Shown one piece after another: positions 1-7,923 of a stretch of DNA of 34,809 bases. The stretch comes from an uncultured Caryophanales bacterium (GTDB lineage Bacteria; Bacillota_I; Bacilli_A; RF39; UBA660). A model generated the notes under the pieces. It did no database searches, had not been told where the DNA came from, and worked only from the letters and a program-made list of their open reading frames with translations. A program made the position numbers and the translations under genes. Every line of letters starts with the position of its first letter. Position 1 is the stretch's first letter. Location: the NCBI GenBank assembly GCA_947302515.1, contig CAMYVT010000016.1:1-34809 (forward strand), read 5' to 3'.

Positions 1-1
1 A

Positions 2-1222
2 GCACAGCATACTAATGACGCAGCTAGTGCTACAAATGGAAATGGAACTTTAAGAGAACAATTACAAACTGTAAGAGAAACAGCAGCTGCCAACAGAGCA
101 GCAGCTGGAGGTAATTTTGCTACACGTGCTTTTGAAGGAGTTAGAGGATCACTTCACCCTGTAGTTGATCCTGCGCATCCAGTCCAACAATTTAGAGCTG
201 AAGTGGCAAATGAAGTTGAAAGAAGTGTTGCTACTAGAGCATTACCTATGGCTATTGCTGATAGACTTGGAGATGTTGAAGCTGATTTAGTTCTTGGACC
301 TGTTCCAGAAGCAACGGGAATTCAACAACCAATGCCAACAGGTAATTCAGTAACACCAATAAATCCAGATCCAACCCCACCAGAATCAACAATTGATCCT
401 GGAAATGGTGGAGGCGGAGGAGGAGGAACTCCAAGCGGAGGAGGAGGAACTCCATATAATTCGTCAGATGGTTCTTCACCATATACACCTTCTACACCAG
501 AACCTACACCAGCGGTTACACCAATGCCAACTATAACAATTAGTCCAACACCAGATCCAACTCCAAAACCAACACCAGAGCCAACGATATATAATCCAAC
601 ACCAGATCCAACTCATTGGACACCAGAGCCAACGATATATAATCCAACACCAGGGCCAACAATTTATGTACCAACACCAGCACCTACAATTTATAATCCG
701 GTTCCAGGTCCAGCACCAGTTCCAAATCCAGATCCACAACCAACAGATCCAGGATTTGAATATGATGGTACTCAAACTGGTGACTTAGAAGCAGTTTCAT
801 CATTAGATGAATTACTAGATGATTCTGATGATACAATTGATGAAATCTTTGCAAATAAAGTTAAGAGAATCCCACAATCTTCTAAACCAATTCAAAAATC
901 TAAGAGTAGTTCTTCAAGTAGTGTAATACCTATAGCAGCAGGTTTAACAGCAGCAGCAGCTGCAGGTCTAGGAGCTAAAGCTTACATTGATCATAAACGT
1001 GCTAATGAAGTTGATGATGATGAAGAATATGATGAAGATTATGATGAGGATTTTGTAGCAGATGGATGGTCAGAAGATGGTGATGCTGAAACATTAGACA
1101 TTAGTTATGATGATGATAATGTAGATTATGTAAATCAAGATAAACAAGATGAAGATGAATACTATCGTGCAAGTGAAAATACATCATTAATTGGTGAAAA
1201 TGAAGAGTTGGAAGAGTTTTAA
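2..1222 (+). CDS. Pro/Thr-repeat protein with hydrophobic segment and acidic tail (5' partial)
   Basis: Unrecognised protein. The frame is open to the left edge, so the true start lies outside the window; the first internal start-like codon is a GTG at 203, but coding upstream of it reads without stops. Visible order: an Ala/Arg/Glu-rich, probably helical region (to about nt 310), a Gly-rich stretch (nt 405-455), a long Pro-Thr linker with [18 protein letters not shown] repeats (nt 480-760), a Ser run, one hydrophobic Ala/Gly segment (nt 925-990) followed by basic residues, and a strongly acidic Asp/Glu/Tyr tail. This suggests a membrane-anchored protein with an extended spacer. The same plan recurs in the gene at 1833-2672, so the two are probably functionally related. 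A terminator closes the gene. A surface or secretion-related role is only inferred. Confidence 0.7.
   Translation, partial: AQHTNDAASATNGNGTLREQLQTVRETAAANRAAAGGNFATRAFEGVRGSLHPVVDPAHPVQQFRAEVANEVERSVATRALPMAIADRLGDVEADLVLGPVPEATGIQQPMPTGNSVTPINPDPTPPESTIDPGNGGGGGGGTPSGGGGTPYNSSDGSSPYTPSTPEPTPAVTPMPTITISPTPDPTPKPTPEPTIYNPTPDPTHWTPEPTIYNPTPGPTIYVPTPAPTIYNPVPGPAPVPNPDPQPTDPGFEYDGTQTGDLEAVSSLDELLDDSDDTIDEIFANKVKRIPQSSKPIQKSKSSSSSSVIPIAAGLTAAAAAGLGAKAYIDHKRANEVDDDEEYDEDYDEDFVADGWSEDGDAETLDISYDDDNVDYVNQDKQDEDEYYRASENTSLIGENEELEEF
572..653 (+). repeat. In-frame repeat in Pro/Thr linker
   Basis: A 34-base unit at 572-605 recurs exactly at 620-653, a 48-base period equal to 16 codons, encoding [14 protein letters not shown] units; a third diverged copy follows. 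It is coding tandem repetition inside the linker, likely variable in copy number between strains. Confidence 0.8.
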
Positions 1223-1233
1223 TAAATATAAAT

Positions 1234-1257
1234 AAAGAAGGCTTATGCCTTCTTTTT
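1234..1257 (+). terminator. Intrinsic terminator
   Basis: Stem AAGAAGGC (1235-1242) / GCCTTCTT (1247-1254), loop TTAT, then a T run; ends the first gene. Confidence 0.85.
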
Positions 1258-1259
1258 GT

Positions 1260-1288
1260 TTGACTAATACTAATATATTTAATATAAT
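1260..1288 (+). promoter_or_regulatory. Sigma-A-type promoter
   Basis: TTGACT (1260-1265), 17-base spacer, TATAAT (1283-1288). It serves the two-gene unit 1320-2672. Confidence 0.8.
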
Positions 1289-1319
1289 TATTATGATAAG
1301 AATAATAGGAGGATAGCCT

Positions 1320-1820
1320 ATGACAAAAGCAGATTGGATTACTTGGAAAACTGATCCAAAAGAAATAATTAATCCAGAAGAATTAATTAAAGAAATAGAT
1401 GATTATTATCAAAATTATGAATCTACAATGAATTCAATGATATATGAGCCATTAAAAAAAGAAATAAGTAATGGAGGTTTATCAAAAGAAGCCTTTAATA
1501 TAGCTGGTATTTCTCCAGCAAATACTATTGCTGGCGAAATAATTAATACTATAGAAGATATTAATCTAACAGTAAAACAATTAGAAGAAACTATTAAAGA
1601 TGCAGCAATAAAACAAAAAGATCTTGAAAAGAAACAGTTAATTGATTCTATTGAGGATAAAATACAAAAAGAAGAATTATTCTTAAAGAGTATTGAAAGT
1701 AGATCTGGAATTAAAGAAAATATGAAAAAAATGGGTAATGATCCAGATGATATTATATATATTATCAAAGATAGAATTGTTAAATTAAAACAAAGATTGG
1801 ATGTTGCTCAATCTTTATAA
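1320..1820 (+). CDS. Unrecognised helical protein, 166 aa
   Basis: No family recognised. The start ATG is preceded by AGGAGG at 1308-1313. The protein has no signal peptide or membrane segment. It begins with two Trp residues close together (DWITWKTDP), then is rich in Lys, Glu, Ile and Leu with heptad-like spacing (about residues 75-165), so a helical bundle or coiled coil is likely. It lies 12 bases before the next gene, with which it shares a promoter. Its small size, helical character and lack of a signal peptide, beside two membrane-anchored acidic-tailed proteins, are compatible with an adaptor or chaperone for a secretion system such as type VII, but no WXG or YxxxD motif is convincing. 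That idea is inference only. Confidence 0.75.
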   Translation: MTKADWITWKTDPKEIINPEELIKEIDDYYQNYESTMNSMIYEPLKKEISNGGLSKEAFNIAGISPANTIAGEIINTIEDINLTVKQLEETIKDAAIKQKDLEKKQLIDSIEDKIQKEELFLKSIESRSGIKENMKKMGNDPDDIIYIIKDRIVKLKQRLDVAQSL

Positions 1821-1832
1821 TAGGAGGAATTT

Positions 1833-2672
1833 ATGGATAAACAGGGACATATTGATTTAGAACGTATATCTAGTAGTATTGAAACACTTTCTTCTATTGA
1901 AAATGTAATTAACATAGTAAATCTATCAGATAATTTTGATGATATAGAAAAGTGCTTTAGACAAGTTAATTTTGAACATTCTAATTGTTTAAGTTATAAA
2001 GAATCGTTAGATACTATTTATCAAGATTTAGAATTTATTAAAAAAAGAATTAATGAACTATCTGATGCTTTAAGAAAAACAAAAGCAAATTATACTAATA
2101 TTACAACATTTTCTGAAGAAGAAATTAAAGAATTTTCTAGTTTATATAAAACAAGTGATAGTGGTAAAGAATTAGCTAAGCTAGTTGGTACTGAAAATAC
2201 ATTTAGTTTGAAAGATTTAGCTACAAATTTAGAAGGTACTAATAATAATGTTACTACTATTCCAGCACCTACACCAGAGACAACTCCTATGTATGAACAA
2301 CAATCAGAACCAATTAATACTATTCCAATTGGTATAGCAATAGGAGCTACAGGAATAGCTGGTTCTATTGGAGCAGTTATTATTGATGATATGTATGGTG
2401 GCAAAAAAAGTGGAAAATATAAGAATAGAAAAAAACGTATTTCTGATGATGAATTAGATATAGATGACTATAATGAAGATGATATTATAGAAGAAAATTA
2501 TGATTATGATCAAATTCGTAAAGCTACAGGTGCTGAAACAGGATCTTATAGAGCAGCACGTTTAACAAGAGAAGCAGATCGTTTCTATGGAAATGAATTA
2601 GACAAAATGGAACTAGAAGATGATGAAGAATATATAGATGAAGATGACGATGATGATTATGATGATTTTTAG
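1833..2672 (+). CDS. Helical protein with one membrane segment and acidic tail, 279 aa
   Basis: No family recognised. GGAGG lies just upstream of the ATG. Visible order: an alpha-helical region with coiled-coil spacing (residues about 1-135), a short Pro/Thr linker (PAPTPETTP, about 145-155), a Gly/Ile/Ala hydrophobic segment (about 165-185), a basic patch (KKSGKYKNRKKR), then an acidic tail rich in Asp, Glu and Tyr to the end. There is no N-terminal signal peptide. This repeats the architecture of the gene ending at 1222, and the middle gene has no membrane segment, so the three may form one functional cassette. If the basic patch marks the cytoplasmic side, the helical domain would be outside and the acidic tail inside. 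No terminator follows; the T-box leader promoter begins 10 bases after the stop. Confidence 0.75.
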   Translation: MDKQGHIDLERISSSIETLSSIENVINIVNLSDNFDDIEKCFRQVNFEHSNCLSYKESLDTIYQDLEFIKKRINELSDALRKTKANYTNITTFSEEEIKEFSSLYKTSDSGKELAKLVGTENTFSLKDLATNLEGTNNNVTTIPAPTPETTPMYEQQSEPINTIPIGIAIGATGIAGSIGAVIIDDMYGGKKSGKYKNRKKRISDDELDIDDYNEDDIIEENYDYDQIRKATGAETGSYRAARLTREADRFYGNELDKMELEDDEEYIDEDDDDDYDDF

Positions 2673-2681
2673 GATAAAAAG

Positions 2682-2710
2682 TTGATTAATAATTAAAAAT
2701 GAGTTATAAT
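2682..2710 (+). promoter_or_regulatory. Promoter of the valS T-box operon
   Basis: TTGATT (2682-2687), 17-base spacer, TATAAT (2705-2710); predicted start about 2716-2717, at the beginning of the T-box leader. Confidence 0.7.
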
Positions 2711-2715
2711 TACTT

Positions 2716-2935
2716 GCAGATGCGATGAATCTGAGGAGTATTTATAACTTTTTTTGTAGAGAGTTTATGTTTGGTGAAAATAAATAGAAAAGAATAAAGA
2801 AGGTAGCAGAGGAGCATGAATACTGAGTTTAGTAAGTTTTCCCGGATAATTCCGTTAAAAATATCAAGCTACGTAAGTAGAAAATAAGGTGGTACCACGA
2901 GATTTTCGTCCTTTGGATGATATCTCGTTTTTTAT
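2716..2935 (+). promoter_or_regulatory. T-box leader (tRNA-Val responsive)
   Basis: The T-box core AGGTGGTACCACG lies at 2887-2899. Stem I elements typical of the family are present: GATGA and GAGGAGTA near 2724-2740, AGAGAG at about 2758-2763, and a TTTGGTGAAA block at about 2770-2779. Before the core come a Stem II-type CCGGAT/TCCGTTA block and a small Stem III, CTAC-GTAA-GTAG. A GUA valine codon at 2803-2805, next to the predicted base of Stem I, is the best specifier candidate and fits valS downstream; I placed it by eye. Uncharged tRNA-Val is expected to stabilise the antiterminator and let transcription proceed into the HD-domain gene and valS. Confidence 0.92.
2897..2933 (+). terminator. 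T-box regulated terminator
   Basis: ACGAGAT (2897-2903) pairs with ATCTCGT (2922-2928), extended by CGTCC/GGATG, then a T run. Its 5' arm overlaps the ACCACG end of the T-box, as needed for mutually exclusive folding. Confidence 0.85.
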
Positions 2936-2954
2936 TTATTAGGAGGTATATAAT

Positions 2955-3698
2955 ATGACAGCATTAGATGAATTTCTTAAATATACAGAATCCTATAAAA
3001 AGTATGGAGATAAAATTGATTTAAAGATAAATCATACTGTACGAGTCAAGGATTTATGTATAGATATTGCTAAAAGTATAGGATTAGATAATGAAGATAT
3101 TGAATTAGCATCTATTTGTGGTTTATTACACGATATAGGACGTTTTGAACAATGGAAGGATTATCAGACATTTAGTGATATAAAAACAATTGATCATGGA
3201 GATTTAGGAGTAGAAATATTAACTAAAGATAATTTTATTTCTAATTTTTCAAGTAATAATCATAATACTATCCTAAAAACAGTAAAATATCATAATAAAT
3301 ATAGAGTACCAAATACATTAAATGATAAAAATATATTATTTACAAATATAGTTAAAGATGCTGATAAAATAGATATCTTATACTTATTTGTAAATGGTGG
3401 ATTAGTTAATAAAACAAATAATACTGTAATGAGTAAATCAATAATGAAAAATTTATTTGATAAAAAATTAATAAAAAAAGGAGCAGTTAAAACTAAAGCA
3501 GATGAAATTGCTGTTAGATTAGCATTTGTTTTTGATTTAAATTTTAAAAGATCATTTGAAATCATTAAAGATAATAATTATATGAATAAAATGATTGATG
3601 TTCAAATTGAAGAAACAAATAATAAAGAATTAATAAAACAACTAGAAGAATTAAGAAAATATATTAATAATTATATAGGGGAGAAGATAAAATGTTAG
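2955..3698 (+). CDS. HD-domain phosphohydrolase
   Basis: Predicted metal-dependent phosphohydrolase of the HD superfamily, 247 aa, cytoplasmic. Motifs in order: INHTVRV (first His), LLHDIGRFEQ (the HD pair), HGDLGVEIL, VKYHNKYR and KDADKIDIL, matching the H...HD...H...D metal-site pattern. Substrate unknown; relatives act on nucleotides or cyclic nucleotides. AGGAGGT at 2941-2947 supports the ATG. It is the first gene behind the T-box and overlaps valS by 7 bases, so its expression should rise when tRNA-Val is uncharged. That coupling of a hydrolase to valine starvation is unusual in my experience; the function cannot be narrowed further from sequence. Confidence 0.85.
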   Translation: MTALDEFLKYTESYKKYGDKIDLKINHTVRVKDLCIDIAKSIGLDNEDIELASICGLLHDIGRFEQWKDYQTFSDIKTIDHGDLGVEILTKDNFISNFSSNNHNTILKTVKYHNKYRVPNTLNDKNILFTNIVKDADKIDILYLFVNGGLVNKTNNTVMSKSIMKNLFDKKLIKKGAVKTKADEIAVRLAFVFDLNFKRSFEIIKDNNYMNKMIDVQIEETNNKELIKQLEELRKYINNYIGEKIKC

Positions 3699-6223
3699 AT
3701 AAAAAATATAATCATAAAGAAGTTGAAAAAGGCAAATATAAAAAATGGTTAGAAAAAGATTATTTTAAATGTGATCCAAAAAGTTCAAAGAAACCATATT
3801 GTATAGTTTTACCACCACCTAATGTTACAGGAGTATTACATTTAGGACATGCCTGGGATGTAACATTACAAGATATTATTATTCGTTATAAGAAGATGGA
3901 AGGCTATGATACATTATGGTTACCTGGAATGGATCATGCTGCTATTGCAACAGAAGCAAAAGTAGTTAAAAGATTGAAAGATCAAGGTATAGATAAATAT
4001 GAATATGGAAGAGAAAAATTCTTAGAGGCTTGCTGGGATTGGACTCATGAACATGGAGATATTATTAGAGAACAATGGGCTACTCTAGGAGTAAGTTTGG
4101 ATTATAGTAAAGAAAGATTTACTTTAGATGATGGATTATCACAAGCTGTTAAAAAAGTATTTGTTGATTTTTATAATGAAGGGTTGATATATCGTGGAGA
4201 AAAGATTATTAACTGGGATCCAGTAGCCCAAACAGCTTTATCAAATGAAGAAGTTATTTATGGAGAAGAAAAGAGTGCTTTTTATCATATTAAATATAAA
4301 TTAGAAGATAGTGAAGAATATTTAGATGTAGCTACTACACGTCCAGAAACACTATTTGGAGATACTGCAGTTGCAGTAAATGAAAAAGATAAAAGATATA
4401 AAAAGTTTGTAGGAAAGAATGTTATATTACCTCTTATGAATAAACCTATTCCTGTTATAACAGATGAACATGCTGATATGGAAAAAGGTACTGGTGTAGT
4501 TAAAATAACTCCTGCACACGATCCTAATGACTTTGAAGTTGGAAATAGACATAATCTAGAAAGAATCGTTATTATGAATGATGATGCTACTATGAATGAA
4601 AATGTTCCTAAGAAATATCAAGGTATGACTAGAGAAGAATGTCGTGAGGAAGCTTTAAAGGATTTAAAAGAACAAGATCTATTATTAGAGATAGAACCAT
4701 TAGTACATGAAGTTGGACATTCTGAACGTACTGGTGTTATGGTAGAACCAATGGTTAAAAAACAATGGTTTGTTAAAATGAGACCATTAGCAGATCATGT
4801 ATTAGAAACTCAAAAGAAAAAAGATGAAAAAGTAAACTTTGTACCCTCAAGATATGAAAAAACAATGAATCACTGGATGGAAATAACATATGATTGGTGT
4901 ATATCAAGACAATTATGGTGGGGACATAGAATACCTGCCTGGTATAAAGATGATGAAATATATGTTGGAATGGAACCACCTAAGGGAGAAGGATGGGTAC
5001 AAGATAATGATGTATTAGATACATGGTTTAGTAGTGCTTTATGGCCTTTTGCAACTTTAGGTTGGCCTGAAAATACTGATTTATTAAAAAGATATTATCC
5101 AAATAATTGTTTAGTTACAGGATATGATATTATTCCATTCTGGGTAAATAGAATGACATTTCAAGGAGAAAAATTACTAGGAAAAAGACCATTTGAAGAT
5201 TGTTTAATTCATGGATTAATAAGAGATAAACAAGGAAGAAAATTTAGTAAGAGTTTAGGTAATGGTATTGATCCATTCGATATGGTAGATTTATATGGAG
5301 CAGATGCTTTAAGATATTATTTAGCAACAGATGTTGCTCCTGGAACAGATATGAGATTTGATGAAGATAAAATTAAATCTACTTGGAATTTTATTAATAA
5401 AATATGGAATGCTTCAAGATTTGTATTAAGTAATATAGAAGACTTAAAAGAAGTAAAACTAGATAATTTAAAACCAGAAGATAAATGGATTTTAACTATT
5501 TTTGAAAAATGTTTACATGAAACAAAGAAGTTTATGGATAAATATCAATTTAATAATGCTGGAGCATCAATTTATGAATTTACATGGAGTTATTTCTGTG
5601 ATTATTATATTGAAATGGCAAAATACTCTATTGATACAGAAAGTACTAAATCAGTATTATGCTATGTATTAACAGGAATACTTCAATTGTTACATCCATT
5701 TATGCCATATGTAACAGAAGAAATATATGGGATGTTACCAGTAAAAGATTATGAATCAATTATGATTTCAGAATATCCAAAATATAATAAGAAATTGATA
5801 TTTGAAGAAGAATCTCAAGCAGTATCAGATCAAATAGAATTTATTAAAAACTTTAGAAATGTTAAAGCAGAAAATAATATTTCAAAAGATATGAAAGTAA
5901 TGTTTGATACTGATGATGATAATGATTTAATTGTAAAAATGTTAAAGATTCAAGACAATATTGTAAAAGAACCTTTAGGAACAAAAGCATATAAAGTATT
6001 TTCAAATAGAGTAAAGGCTCAAATATTCTTTGAAAAGATAGAAACAGAAGCAGAAAAACTTGCTAAAGAAGGACAAATAAAAATATTAAAAGAATCTATC
6101 GCAAGAAGAGAAAAATTATTATCAAATGAGAATTATGTAAATAAAGCTCCTGCTAAAATAGTAGAATTAGATAGACAAAAACTATCAGAAGAAAAGAAAA
6201 AACTAGAAGAGTTAACTAAATAA
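3692..6223 (+). CDS. valS: Valyl-tRNA synthetase
   Basis: Class I aminoacyl-tRNA synthetase charging tRNA-Val with valine, cytoplasmic, 843 aa (a little shorter than the usual 880 or so). The HIGH-type signature is PNVTGVLHLGHAWD near residue 50 and the KMSKS loop is KFSKSLGN near residue 527. The editing domain is visible (VATTRPETLFGDTAVAVN; THDP-type segment ITPAHDPNDFEVG), as is the DWCISRQLWWGHRIPAWY block. The C-terminal coiled-coil arm is present (about 780-843, Lys/Glu-rich). It overlaps the HD-domain gene by 7 bases and is controlled by the upstream T-box. GGGG-AG-type SD (GGGGAGAA) lies just before the ATG. A strong terminator spans its stop codon. Confidence 0.97.
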   Translation: MLDKKYNHKEVEKGKYKKWLEKDYFKCDPKSSKKPYCIVLPPPNVTGVLHLGHAWDVTLQDIIIRYKKMEGYDTLWLPGMDHAAIATEAKVVKRLKDQGIDKYEYGREKFLEACWDWTHEHGDIIREQWATLGVSLDYSKERFTLDDGLSQAVKKVFVDFYNEGLIYRGEKIINWDPVAQTALSNEEVIYGEEKSAFYHIKYKLEDSEEYLDVATTRPETLFGDTAVAVNEKDKRYKKFVGKNVILPLMNKPIPVITDEHADMEKGTGVVKITPAHDPNDFEVGNRHNLERIVIMNDDATMNENVPKKYQGMTREECREEALKDLKEQDLLLEIEPLVHEVGHSERTGVMVEPMVKKQWFVKMRPLADHVLETQKKKDEKVNFVPSRYEKTMNHWMEITYDWCISRQLWWGHRIPAWYKDDEIYVGMEPPKGEGWVQDNDVLDTWFSSALWPFATLGWPENTDLLKRYYPNNCLVTGYDIIPFWVNRMTFQGEKLLGKRPFEDCLIHGLIRDKQGRKFSKSLGNGIDPFDMVDLYGADALRYYLATDVAPGTDMRFDEDKIKSTWNFINKIWNASRFVLSNIEDLKEVKLDNLKPEDKWILTIFEKCLHETKKFMDKYQFNNAGASIYEFTWSYFCDYYIEMAKYSIDTESTKSVLCYVLTGILQLLHPFMPYVTEEIYGMLPVKDYESIMISEYPKYNKKLIFEEESQAVSDQIEFIKNFRNVKAENNISKDMKVMFDTDDDNDLIVKMLKIQDNIVKEPLGTKAYKVFSNRVKAQIFFEKIETEAEKLAKEGQIKILKESIARREKLLSNENYVNKAPAKIVELDRQKLSEEKKKLEELTK

Positions 6224-6239
6224 TAGTTAACTCTTTTTT
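6209..6239 (+). terminator. Intrinsic terminator of valS
   Basis: Perfect inverted repeat GAGTTAACTA (6209-6218) / TAGTTAACTC (6224-6233) followed by TTTTTT; the stem includes the valS stop codon region. Confidence 0.9.
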
Positions 6240-6273
6240 GTTTTTTATATAAAAAAACATTATACTAAATTAA

Positions 6274-6302
6274 TTGACTTTTATATTAATACATGGTATA
6301 TA
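6274..6302 (+). promoter_or_regulatory. Promoter of leader peptide / rel unit
   Basis: TTGACT (6274-6279), 17-base spacer, TATATA (6297-6302). Predicted start about 6309, upstream of the leader-peptide ribosome binding site. Confidence 0.75.
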
Positions 6303-6329
6303 TATTTACATCATATTGGAGGTGATTAT

Positions 6330-6380
6330 ATGTTCATATTATGTATAGAATGTATAAATTGCTTCGATAATTGGGACTAA
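6330..6380 (+). CDS. Candidate leader peptide, 16 aa, CxxCxxC
   Basis: Short ORF encoding MFILCIECINCFDNWD. A near-perfect ribosome binding site (GGAGGTGAT, 6318-6326) sits at good spacing, stronger than that of many full genes here. Three Cys at positions 5, 8 and 11 form a CxxCxxC pattern interleaved with Ile. The stop codon lies inside the 5' arm of the hairpin at 6373-6393, so a ribosome reaching the end would mask the hairpin. This is the layout of a transcription-attenuation leader. It precedes the rel-like gene by 37 bases and shares its promoter. Alternatives are a free small metal-binding peptide or a chance ORF, but the ribosome binding site argues against chance. Confidence 0.65.
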   Translation: MFILCIECINCFDNWD

Positions 6381-6398
6381 TTTTATTGGTCTTTTTTT
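6373..6398 (+). terminator. Attenuator-like hairpin before rel
   Basis: GGGACTAA (6373-6380) pairs with TTGGTCTT (6386-6393) with three G-U pairs, loop TTTTA, followed by a T tract to 6398. The stem is weak (two G-C pairs) but overlaps the leader-peptide stop codon, which suggests translation-dependent control. Confidence 0.55.
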
Positions 6399-6417
6399 GT
6401 TGAAATGAGGTGAGATT

Positions 6418-7884
6418 ATGATTCAAATTGATAACATAGTAAGTAGATTAGAAACTACTAATATGGATGCTATACCAGATGTAATAAAAGCTCATGAATT
6501 AGCAGAATATGCCCATTCTGGAGTATTTAGAGAAAGCGGAGAACCATATATTACACATCCATTATATGTAGCTAATAACTTATTAGATATGGAAATATAT
6601 GATAGTGATACTCTTTGTGCTGCAATACTTCATGATGTTGTAGAAGACTCTGATTTAACATTAGAAGATATTTCTCATAGTCTTAATCCTAATGTAGCAG
6701 AATTAGTAGATGGTGTTACTAAAATGAGAAGAATGAATTTTTCAACAAAAGAAGAGCAAGGAAATGCTAATACTAGAAAAATAATAACAAGTCTTACAAA
6801 AGATGTAAGAATCATAATTATTAAATTGGCTGACCGTCTTCATAATATGAGAACATTAGAGTATAAACCACCTAAAAAACAAAAAGAAAATGCTATAGAA
6901 ACAATGGAATTATTTGTACCATTAGCCTTATCTATAGGAGCATATCAAATAAAAAGTGAATTAGAAGATTTATCTCTTATGTATATGGAACCAGAACAGT
7001 ATAAAGAAATACTTGAAAAAAGAGATAATCTTGCAGTAGTAGAAAAAGAATATTTACAAGAAATGAGAGCTAAAATAGAAGCAATTCTACAAGAAAAAAA
7101 TATTCCAAACGAAATATTAATTAGAACAAAGAATGTTTGTAATATATACAGAAAAATATTAAAAGGATATGAAATGGAAAACATCTATGATTTATTCTAT
7201 TTAAAAATATTAGTAGAAGAAGTAGATGATTGTTACAGAACGCTTCATTGTGTACATAGATATACACCACCAATAAATGGTAGATTTAAAGATTATATAT
7301 TTAATCCTAGAACTAATTATTATCAATCACTTCATACTACAGTAACAGATCAAAATGGTAAAATAATGAAAACAAAGATTAGAACTTTTGATATGGATAA
7401 AGTATCAGCTTTTGGTATTCCAGCTTACTGGAATATTAGTCCATTTAAACCAAAAGAAGAAATACCATTAAGAAAAACTCTTCAAGAAACACAAGAAGAA
7501 ATAAGACAAAATTTACAATTTGCTAAAAAACTTCAAGAAATAGATGATTCATTTAGAGAAGATGATGATTTTATTCAAGGAATAAGACATGATTTATTAA
7601 CAGAACATGTTTATGTATATACAAATAGTGGTGAAATAATAGAATTACCTATAGGATCAACAGCTTTAGATTTTGCTTGTCAAGTATATCCAGATTTATT
7701 AGATTCAATAACTGGAATAATAGTTAATGGTAAACACGTACCAGTAAATACTGAATTAGATAATAATGATACTGTAGAAATAGATACCAAAGGTACAATT
7801 AATCGAGAAGACTGGGAAGATAGTGTTCATACATTAAAGGGACAACATGAAATAAAAGTTTTAATTCATAGACAAAATCCATAA
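6418..7884 (+). CDS. Short Rel/SpoT homologue, predicted (p)ppGpp hydrolase
   Basis: RelA/SpoT-family protein controlling the alarmone (p)ppGpp. The hydrolase HD domain looks intact: RESGEPYITHP (H47), LHDVVED (H72-D77) and KLADRLHNMRT (D139). The synthetase domain keeps the fold motifs GRFKDYI (288-294) and YQSLHTTV and the Asp of IYDL, but in the normally invariant segment MHxxAExG this protein reads MDKVSAFG (326-333): the catalytic Glu is Ala331 and the His is Asp. A TGS domain follows (about 395-460), and the protein ends at 488, without the helical, zinc-finger and ACT regions of full-length Rel (about 730 aa). So hydrolysis without synthesis is predicted. GAGGTGAG precedes the ATG. It lies behind a leader peptide and hairpin. 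Another Rel with an active synthetase may exist elsewhere. Confidence 0.88.
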   Translation: MIQIDNIVSRLETTNMDAIPDVIKAHELAEYAHSGVFRESGEPYITHPLYVANNLLDMEIYDSDTLCAAILHDVVEDSDLTLEDISHSLNPNVAELVDGVTKMRRMNFSTKEEQGNANTRKIITSLTKDVRIIIIKLADRLHNMRTLEYKPPKKQKENAIETMELFVPLALSIGAYQIKSELEDLSLMYMEPEQYKEILEKRDNLAVVEKEYLQEMRAKIEAILQEKNIPNEILIRTKNVCNIYRKILKGYEMENIYDLFYLKILVEEVDDCYRTLHCVHRYTPPINGRFKDYIFNPRTNYYQSLHTTVTDQNGKIMKTKIRTFDMDKVSAFGIPAYWNISPFKPKEEIPLRKTLQETQEEIRQNLQFAKKLQEIDDSFREDDDFIQGIRHDLLTEHVYVYTNSGEIIELPIGSTALDFACQVYPDLLDSITGIIVNGKHVPVNTELDNNDTVEIDTKGTINREDWEDSVHTLKGQHEIKVLIHRQNP

Positions 7885-7923
7885 CAAGCATTATAATATA
7901 GTTATAATAGGAGAGTATGATTT

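Noticed and set aside
540..720. Tandem repeats as a possible CRISPR or repeat element
   Set aside because: The repeats keep the reading frame and encode PTP-type linkers; there are no unique spacers or cas genes.
252..775. Minus-strand ORFs of 78 and 99 residues inside the Pro/Thr-repeat gene
   Set aside because: They are antisense readings of the coding repeats, giving Leu-rich or Trp/Cys-rich low-complexity proteins without ribosome binding sites.
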